From: Cryptomeria japonica
Lineage: Eukaryota > Streptophyta > Pinopsida > Cupressales > Cupressaceae
DNA length: 64,000 nucleotides
Direction of reading: 5' to 3'
NCBI RefSeq assembly: GCF_030272615.1
Contig: NC_081413.1
Location: forward strand, 182,416,951 to 182,480,950
Shown here one piece after another: positions 55,822 to 64,000 of this stretch (positions within the stretch are counted from its first letter, which is position 1; every line of letters starts with the position of its first letter). Both the position numbers and the translations under genes were made by a program. The notes below the pieces were generated by a model. The model was not told the DNA's origin and searched no databases. It worked only from the letters and a program-made list of their open reading frames with translations.

Positions 55822-58800
55822 TTAGTTCACCTCTTGAAGGGGAAACACCCCTAATTCACTTCTTAAATAGGTAAATGTAGCCTTCGGTAGAGGCTTGGTG
55901 AATATATCTGCTAACTGCTTCTTATTGAAAACATGTTCCAATACAACCTCTTTGTTCTGAACTTTCTCCCTCAAGAAATGATACTTGAGCTCGAAGTGCT
56001 TGGTTCTAGCATGCAGTACCGGATTCTTGGAAATATTAATTGCACATGTGTTATCACAAAATATACTCACCGGTTCAAATACAAGGACTTTGAAACCACT
56101 TAATACATGCTTCATCCAAATTGTCTGAGTATAGTTCATAAATGCTACTACATACTCTACTTCTACTGTAGACTAAGAGATACAACTCTACTTCTTGCTC
56201 ATCCATGAGACTATTCTACCACCGAGAAAGAATGCACCACCAGTTGTGCTCTTCTGGTCATCCACTTTACCAGCCCAATTGGCATTTGTAAATACTTTGA
56301 GATTGAAATCATTACTGTATGGATACCACAATCCATAATCTATAGTTCCCTTTAGATATCTAAGAATCCGCTTGACTACTACCAAGTGGGATTCTCTTGG
56401 AATTTTCTAAAAACATGCAGCAATGCGCACTGCATGTGCAATGTCCGGTCTATTGTGTACTACATAATGCAACTTACCAATCATTAACCGGTATTCCTTC
56501 TCATTCACCAATGCTGAGTCATCTTATTTTGACAATTTAAAACTGGTCATCATTGGTGTACCAACCGGTTTGTTGTCTTCCATGCCCAAGGTCTTCAACA
56601 CCTCTTTGACATACTTGGAAAGAGAGATAAAGGTACCATCTTTCATTTGTTGAGTCTGTAGTCCAATGAAGAACTTAATCTCTCTGATTAATGACATCTT
56701 GAATTCCTTCTTCATTTCATCTGCAAATGCATGGCTCATCTTGTCATCTCCACCAAAAATTATGTCATCAACAAACACTTCACAGATCATAATTTGATCT
56801 CCTTCCGACTTCAGATAGATATTGCTATCTTGACTTGTTCTTTCAAATTCAATCTTCATAAGATGGAAGTGTAAATGTTCATACCATGCTCTAGGTGCTT
56901 GCTTCAATCCATACAAGGCTTTATGTAGCCTACACACCATATCTATCTTTTGATAGGGAAAACCCATCTAGTTGCTCTATATAAACTTCCTCTTCAAGTA
57001 TTCCATTCAGGAATGCAGACTTCGCATCCATCTGATACACTTTGAATCTCTTGAAGGCTACGTATGCATGTAGCATTCAAACTCCTTCCAATCTAGCTAC
57101 TAGAGGAAAGGTTTCTCCATAGTCTTCTCCTTCTTCTTGAGCATATCCCTTACATACCAATCTTGCTTTGTTTCTTACCACTGTGCCATCTTCATTCAGC
57201 TTGTTTCTAAAAACCCATTTAGTGCCAATAACATTTTTGTGCTCAAGTCTAGGTACCAAGGACCATGTACCATTCTTTTCTATCTAGACAAGTTCCTCTT
57301 CCATAGCCTCAATCTAGTCTTCATCTTTATGTGCCTCTTTAAATGTTTTAGGCTCAAATTCAGAAATCATGCAAGAATTCTCTTTGACCATTCTTCTTGT
57401 AGGTATTCCTGCATCCTTATCCCTTATGATCTGCTTTGGATCATGATGTAGCTTTACATGCCTAGGAATGATCTTAATTGATTCCTCTTGCTTTTCCTCT
57501 CCATCCTCATCTTCATCAACATCTACAAGTGTAGGAGCACTGTTACTTGTACTTGGTTGTTTTGCAACCGGTTCCCAGAAGGTTACATTTGATTCATCTA
57601 CCACTCGCTCGTTGTCGGTTTCCTCAGGTTTCTCAAAGGTTTCATCAACTCTAACATTGATACTTTCAACAATTATCTGAGTCCTATTGTTAAAACACTT
57701 GAGAGATTTGCTCTTGGTGGAATACCTTAGGAATATTCCTTCATCACATTTTGCATCAAACTTGCTCTAGTATTCACATCTCTTTATATAACACTTGCTA
57801 CCAAAAACTCTAAAGTAGCTTACTATAGGAGTCTTACTAGTCCAATACTCATAAGGAGTTTTTTCCTTACCTTTCTTGATGAGTACCCGGTTCATAGTGT
57901 AGACTGTAGTGCTCATAGCTTCTCTCCAAAAAGTGTGAGCAACCTTCCCTTGAATCAACATCGTTCTGGCTACTTCAACTATAGTCTAGTTGTTCCTTTC
58001 TGCTAGGCCATTCTTCTTTGGAGTCTGGGGGGCAGACAATTGCCTCTTGATATTGTTCTCTTCATAGTACTTATTGAACTCACTAGAAGTGAACTCACCT
58101 CTTTGGTCAATTCTAAGGCATTTGATTCTCTTACCACTTTCCTTTTCAACTAGTGCTCTGAAGGCTTTGAACTTTCCAAAAGCTTCCAACTTGTCTTTCA
58201 ATAATGTGACCCACATCATTCTTGAGCAATCATTAGTAAGAATCATAAAGTATCTATCTCCCCAAACACTCCTAGTTTTCATAGGACCACACAAATCAGT
58301 ATGGACAAGATCAAGTAAATTATTTGTTGTGAAAGATTTACCTTTGAAGGTTGAGGAAGACATTTTCCCCAGTTGACATTCTCTGCACAAAGGATTCTCT
58401 GGTTTGTTCAGCACATGTAATCCTCTAACTACCTTGATCTTACTGGCCTTCATAATATTATCAAAATTTACATGGCACAGTCTCCTATGCCATATCCAAC
58501 TATCATCAAACTTAGCCATTAGACATTAACTGATATTTGTATTTAATTGAAATAAGTTACCTTTGGTCTGCATAGCGGTGGCCATCAGTTCAACACTCTT
58601 TCCTTTTATTTTGCACACTCCATCTTTGAATTCCAGAGTGAGTCCTTTATCATTCAGATGAGCAACACTCAAAAGGTTATGCCTGAGACCTTCTACCCAA
58701 TACACATTATCATCACTTCTTTTTCCATCTAGAGAGATGGACCCTTTGCCTTTTACCATACATGGTGCATCATTACCAAATCGGTCACCAGTCATGTGGT

Positions 58801-59842
58801 GAGAACAACCACTGTCAATAATCCACTCCTTAAAATTATCAAAGTGGAAGGACACATCTTCCTTAACGGCTACAAACACTATGTCTTCGCTTTCTTCATC
58901 TTTTGATTCATCATTAGTAACACCTTCATTGACTGCAACAAGATAGTTTCTCCTATTTCCTCCTTTAAACTTTTTAAACTTCTCTAGTTTGTCCTTATTA
59001 TCACTATTGGGATAGTTTATAGCAATGTGCCCTATCCTATTACAAGAAAAACATTTCAAAGGGAGCTTACCTCTGTATTTTCTAGTTCCCTTAGGAAGTC
59101 TCTTGGCAAGAAGAACTTCAAAGTCCATCAGGATCTCCTCATCATCCATATCTCTATTTTGTCTGGGTTCACATCTGGTACTAGCTTCTTTACCCTTTCT
59201 AGATAGTGCAATAGATGCTCTAAAGGCTGAATCAGTCTTCTGAACAATGCCATCATAACTATTTAGCTCATATGTGGTCAACTTAGCAATGATGGAATCT
59301 AGGGATACCTTTGTCTTGTCAATGGTTCTCAACTCCTAAATAGCAGGAACCCTTATTGCATAGACCGGTAATAAGGATCTCAAAACTTTGCTAACAATGG
59401 TGGAATCATCCATTGTACCTCCTACACTCTTGATGTCTCCAACAACAGTTTTAATCCTTATCCCATATTATTGAATGGTCTCTCCTTCAACCATCCACAT
59501 GTCTTCAAATTTTCCTCTAAGGATTTCTTCCTTAGCTTGCTTCACATGCTCATCACTGTCATAGATAGACTCCAGAGTATCTCATACATCTTTGGGACTG
59601 TCTTTATGTTGAACATCTATAAACTCAATATCAGATAGACTGTTGATAAGAGCTTCGATGACTTGCCCATTCTCCTGAATTTCTCTTCTTTGATCATCGG
59701 TGAGAGTACCAGTAGGGACAACATAAGTATTCTCAAAATAGTTCTAGTGTTGAGCACCCATGCTTTTAATGTATTTCTTCATTTTGTCCTTCCATATCTT
59801 AAAGTTATCTTTGTTGAACTTAGGACCTTCCCTCTTCATCAT
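55822..59842 (-). pseudogene. Element E gag-pol polyprotein (decayed Ty1/copia)
   Basis: Minus strand from MMKREGPKFNKDNF (59842) to LPLQEVN with its stop at 55822. Gag contains EHVKQAKEEILRG. The knuckle CFSCNRIGHIAINY has lost its last Cys. Protease WIIDSGCSHHMTG is near 58820. Integrase has WHRRLCHVNF, CRECQLGK, HTDLCGP, IDQRGEF and an altered third motif, PKKNGLAERN. RT has [13 protein letters not shown] and VDDIIFGG. RNase H has STTGGAFFLGG. Several stops lie along it (the first near 59742). A two-base loss near 56945, just after the RT motif GFSLSKD, shifts the frame. Confidence 0.9.
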
Positions 59843-59899
59843 TAGAATAAGATATTTTCCTCAAGGAGTTAAGCTTACAACACAGAGGACCTGGAGGAC

Positions 59900-59911
59900 G
59901 CTTTGATACCA
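59900..59911 (-). promoter_or_regulatory. Element E primer binding site
   Basis: TGGTATCAAAGC on the minus strand, two bases from the LTR, one mismatch from the initiator tRNA-Met site. Confidence 0.85.
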
Positions 59912-59913
59912 AT

Positions 59914-61335
59914 TGATGAATAATGATGAACAGTAAATAACCAAGAGATACTGAGAGCGGGGGGTGAATCAGTATAGACAAAAACTTCTTTAACAACTTA
60001 AACTGCAAAGACTGCACTAACTGGTAAACAACATCACCAATATAAATCAAGGCAATACTAGTAAAACACAGTATGACTGTGAAAGACATAAACCGGTAAC
60101 ACTTAGATCTTCACAAATCCTAATATCTCAACTCAACTTCACCCATATACTTAAGCAAGTAAAACATCAGAAATATAATGACCATTGGATCAGCATGCTT
60201 TTATCGCTTAACAGAAAACACTAAAACATCACATGAAAAAGCATCACACATGACACACTTATTTTTCATGTGGAAAACCAACTGGGAAAAACCACAGTGG
60301 GGATGAATACCCACAAGTTTTTCTTGAACTCTTCTGAAGTCCGCTCTATTAGGAGCCTAGTCCGGTTAAGTACTTTACAACAGGCTCTGCTAGGAACTGA
60401 TTGTGCTAGGGATCACTCGGTTAAGGGATGGCTAAATACCCGGTTAAAGGTTAAAACCCTGTTAAAGGTTACCTCACAAGAGGATTTGAAGAACTCAATT
60501 ATTTTGAGTCACCCTGTTAAAGGTACCTAGTAAAGGGATTTTCCAACTGCTGAAATGGTTAGAATTCAAAAGGCAATACACTGATCTGATAACAACACTC
60601 AATGCCAAGGCAGATCCACTTCAGTTCCTTTACATCTACAATCACACTCTGTAGATCTGTACTCACTACTTCGGTCTGGCAAGAATCACTTCACACACAT
60701 TCATTTGCCAACAACTTCAAATGAGAATCATCATCGATCTTATAGACAACAATTAGGTCAATGGGAAAAACCTAAAACCCTAAGCATCTAGGTTAAAAAT
60801 ATAGTCGGTCCAATCCTGACTGTTTAAACACATTACATAGGGTAAAACAATATTGAACAGATCTCAAGATATTCTACATCATTTGTTCTTTGCCGCTTCT
60901 GGAAGCTGATAACCCATCACATGTTCTCCACCATTTAGTAAGATTTTACACATTCCCAAGGTAGATAGAATCAATCTTCTTCATGCAAGATCCTCAAGGA
61001 AATCCTTCACGTGCACAAGGATGACATGGAAACATGATCTGATCTGCATTTCAATGCTAACTCATCACATAGACTTGGAATGCATCAACCAAAAACCCTG
61101 AAGCTAAGACCACCAACCGGTAGTCATATCAAATAAAACCCTGATACAAGCTTTGCATATACTGGTTCACATTCCAACATACCAGTTCACCTTTTTGCAT
61201 ATACCAGTTCATACCATCATACCGATTCTCTTGCCAGTTTGCTTACTTCAATATATCAGTTCATACTTCAGCATATTGACATCAATGACAACATACAATC
61301 CTATCATGTCATCAAACTCTGCACATATGCCAACA
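59914..61335 (-). repeat. Element E 5' LTR
   Basis: 1,422 bp. Read on the minus strand it starts TGTTGGCATATGTGCAG. It has TTGTCATTGATGTCAA near its start (61276-61291 on the plus strand, reversed) and a C tract near its end. Confidence 0.9.
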
Positions 61336-62330
61336 AAGGCTTTATCCATTCAACAAGCTAACTTGTTGAGTTCCCCCAAATTTGGAAGGACTCTTATAGA
61401 TTTGTCCCCAAAGTCTTCTTAGTCATTAATAGTTAACTCAACCTTCCCAAATTATTAGAGACTTTCTCTCTAACTTAACCCTCATCAAACCCAAGGTTCT
61501 CATCAAGCACTCATGGCTTTGACCCTAGTTATCCTATTAACCCTTGCACAAGAGTTTACCCATTGGGTAAAGGCTTTATCCATTAGTTATCCACTATCCT
61601 AGCCATAACCTTGCCTCCTAAGGTAAGCTCCATGTCTCCTTAGGCATTTAATGTCTCTTACATCTCCTCTCAAGCCCTCTCAAGGTGACATTTGTCAACT
61701 TGGGATTGGATTGAATCCCTCACATGGATTGATAACTTTCAATCCTAGCCCTTGTTGAGATTATTCAATCGCAACCCTCCATTGCCCTATTTTCCCTATA
61801 AATAGAGCTCTCATTCCTCATTCTCCATATATCGAGTCTTTGTGTATCAAACTTATAGTCTCATTTTATCAAGCATTATTAACCTTTCTTTAATAATAAT
61901 AATTAGATCATTTAGTTTTACATATCATGTCATCTATATCATGTTAACTTCATTTTATATGCCAGTTTAATGTCATCATTTTCATTCTAGTTTAGCTTCT
62001 TATCAATATCTTTCATCCTATCATTATCTAGTTTCATATCTAGATCATCACTAACATCTTATTTGCATTCTATTTAGATCTTAGAATCATACATTTAAAT
62101 CTTGTTCTCTAGGTTGTCATCTTGAGGATCAAGTGTTCTTCAAAGTGAGGGCCACCTTGAATCTTAGAGATCTTTAGAGATAGAGGAGCATGGAACAATT
62201 TTAAAAAGTTTTGATTCATTAACTTGCTTTGTTTTGTTTTGATTTCTAATTCTAATGCAATGTTTCATTTGTATGTTTAAAGTGTTCTTCTCTATTGCAG
62301 GTTGATCCCACATTTTTGGCATACACTCTT

Positions 62331-62497
62331 TATAAGGCCAAATTAACAAAAGTTGTATCTTTGAATTTTTCTTATGAGGTTTGGGATAAATTAGAAAAGA
62401 CTTATGAAGGAGATGATACTTTTAAACAACCTAAGTTGCATAATGCTAAAACTAAATATGAATGCTTGTGGATGGATGAAGAACCTAATATAACTAG
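62331..62497 (+). pseudogene. Element H gag, second fragment
   Basis: Continues 53618 in phase: YKAKLTKVVSLNFSYEVWDK, then LEKTYEGDDTF and KYECLWMDEEPNIT, the typical UBN2 Gag core. It ends at the insertion of element F (target site ACTAG, 62493-62497). Confidence 0.8.
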
Positions 62498-63724
62498 TGT
62501 ACTATCATAAAATTGTGACCTTAGCAATTTTTGACTGCATTAGGGTCCTCACGCATGCGAACTTGAATCCTCTAGCCTAATCGGAGACCGGAGAATGCTC
62601 GACTTGCAAAAACAACTTCTTCCTTGGCCTCTACATCACCCCAACCATATTCTACCTTGGAGAAAGGGGTAGGATAGGGGCATGGTGCCACTATCCCCCC
62701 TTGGACAGGGGTGTGGCGCCCCTGTCCCTGCCCTATTTTGGAGCAGGACCCTTCCTAGAGCATGCATTGTGGTTTGTGCCTCGGGCAAGAAACTCCCCTG
62801 ATGTTGGCCCGTGACAAAATTCAAATCCACCAAACATGTATTTAAGGGGCATCTATCCTCTCATTTGCATAAGTTCGATAAGTGGAAGTTGGATAAGATT
62901 GGAGTATGCCCAAATGATCAAGCATTCAGGAGAATTCAAGTATTCCAGCATTCTTTTTCGGCATTGAGCATTCTCAAGTCTCCCTTCAAGGCTAGGTGTT
63001 GCATTCAAGTCAAGGATTCAACCATTGAAGAGGAGATTGATTTCAACATTCAATTCCACACAAGCACTTCTATCAAGATTTGCTACTACAACCTCCCTTG
63101 AGGTGATTTATAATTCAATCTTTCATTTACATCTACTTGCAACTACTTTCTTTCATTACTTGGTTAATTCCAAAACTGGGGTTTGACCTAAAGGCAAACC
63201 CCCAATCCCAACCCATTTTCCTCTCTTTTCTATGTGTAGGTTGCAGGTGCACAGTTGTACTTTTAGATTCAGGATTCATTTGCAGAGGCGGAAAAACCCT
63301 TTTTGTTTCACAGATTTTTTGGAGGACCATGTAAATTCCCGCCACAGTCCTGACAACTTTTCCTCAAATTTGTAGGGCAATTTTTTCTTGACATTTCACT
63401 ACTAGATCCACGTGCATAGCTTCATACCATATTCCAATCTCGGGTTATAATCGATTCTTTGTCACTTTTGCACTACATAATTCAATCAATTTCCTTTCTA
63501 AATCAAACAAGGAAGAGGGGATCAACTTAGCATTCCAAATTCATTCAGAATTCAATCTACCATCTTTGTGTGGAGAGATTAAATCTAATGAATTATCCTC
63601 TCCTCTTCCTAATGTAATGGTGAAAAGTTCTTGAAGGATAATCAATGGTGAAACTCTCATCTCTCTTTGAGGGAAAGGGTAGTTTTCCTCTTGATCTATC
63701 ATTCACCATTTTCCCACCATTACA
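62498..63724 (+). repeat. Element F 5' LTR (gypsy-type)
   Basis: Starts TGTACTATCATAAAATTGTG and ends CCATTACA, followed by a primer site. It has a TATTTAAGGGG TATA-like motif near 62840. The middle (62640-62780) is GC-rich with repeated GGGG(C/T)A and GGGGTGTGGCGCC-like phrases. The rest of the element is outside the window. Confidence 0.7.
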
Positions 63725-63727
63725 TTT

Positions 63728-63741
63728 TGGTGAACTCGACC
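63728..63741 (+). promoter_or_regulatory. Element F primer binding site
   Basis: TGGTGAACTCGACC, three bases after the LTR end, with the same TTT spacer as element D. The tRNA cannot be named without a search. Confidence 0.55.
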
Positions 63742-64000
63742 TCTTGCATGCTATCCTTTGAACAACATTGCATATTTTTCATTTAAATGTTTCAAATTTC
63801 TGCAAACTTAGTGGTTAAATCACCCAAAAACCCTAGTTTTTAAAATTAAAACTGAACTTATTATTTGTAAAAATTTCTTGTGGTTATCTTAGATCTAAAA
63901 ATTGTTTTGATTGTCAAATTCAATTTCCTCATTGTCTTGTTCAATTTGCAATTAAAATTTACAAAATTAAGAGGTTACTTATTAAAACCCTAATTTTCAA
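63742..64000 (+). other. Start of element F internal region
   Basis: AT-rich leader of a gypsy element, cut by the window end. No coding frame is visible yet. Confidence 0.5.

Larger units (their letters stand above)
54159..61335 (-). mobile_element. Element E: Ty1/copia retrotransposon, minus strand
   Basis: LTRs at 54159-55573 (3') and 59914-61335 (5'), read on the minus strand as TGTTGGCATATG...TCA. Flanks AAGGT (54154-54158) and AAGGC (61336-61340) are an imperfect target duplication. The coding region is clearly related to element C, and the LTRs are related but more diverged. Stops and a frameshift make it inactive. Confidence 0.9.
53619..62325 (+). mobile_element. Element G: D-like solo LTR carrying nested element E
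   Basis: Begins TGTAGAGACC (53619) and ends GGCATACA (62325), termini like those of the D LTR (TGTAGA...ATACA). The target duplication CTCTT is at 53614-53618 and 62326-62330, and Gag of element H reads through the site in frame. Without element E (54159-61335) it is about 1.5 kb and has no internal domain, so it looks like a solo LTR. AT-rich start (53650-53990) and CTATAAATAGAG near 61796 (TATA box) fit LTR structure. Confidence 0.8.

Overview
The window is nuclear DNA from a land plant with a large, repeat-rich genome. I suspect a conifer or other gymnosperm, but this is inference: no intact host gene is present to settle it. Almost all of the 64 kb is LTR retrotransposons nested in one another. 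Other content is a plastid-derived fragment, two decayed non-LTR-type coding remnants and AT-rich or low-complexity filler. I see no tRNA, rRNA or CRISPR. Inserted elements were delimited by paired LTRs, TG...CA ends, 5-bp target duplications, primer binding sites and polypurine tracts, all read by eye.

Layout. (1) 1-2912: 3' end and LTR of a truncated Ty3/gypsy element, with a plastid cemA fragment (about 1400-2012, minus) lying inside the LTR. (2) 5766-20008: element A, a pol-less LTR element with a zinc-knuckle protein and a second long decayed ORF. Copia element B (9111-16691) is inserted in that second ORF. (3) 21604-23671 minus: a decayed ORF of unknown function, split by a probable solo LTR (22010-23230). 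(4) 23762-47374: copia element C, whose integrase-RT linker is split by gypsy element D (27605-43857). D belongs to the Tat lineage (dual RNase H, G-patch). (5) 47380-51965: an RNase H remnant, AT-rich LTR-like DNA and strand-asymmetric filler. (6) 51966-64000: copia element H, broken by solo LTR G (53619-62325), which itself contains minus-strand copia element E (54159-61335), and by a second gypsy element F starting at 62498.

Element D is the most interesting object. Its two LTRs differ at only 2 of 767 positions. It carries a sense gag-pol frame of about 2,490 codons and, on the opposite strand, a plant mobile domain (PMD) gene that appears to be spliced (exon 42746-42681, intron 42680-41908, exon 41907-40036). 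Three arrays of a 9-nt motif, GCGTCTGTG or close variants, are spaced almost only 19 or 21 nt apart, with unrelated spacers. Two lie in the sense leader and one lies in the antisense intron. In each case the motif reads in the direction of the transcript that would contain it. I recognise no described function for this arrangement.

Most elements are dead. Premature stops are mainly TGA and TAG of the kind produced by CGA to TGA, CAG to TAG and TGG to TAG/TGA transitions, as expected from decay of heavily methylated DNA.
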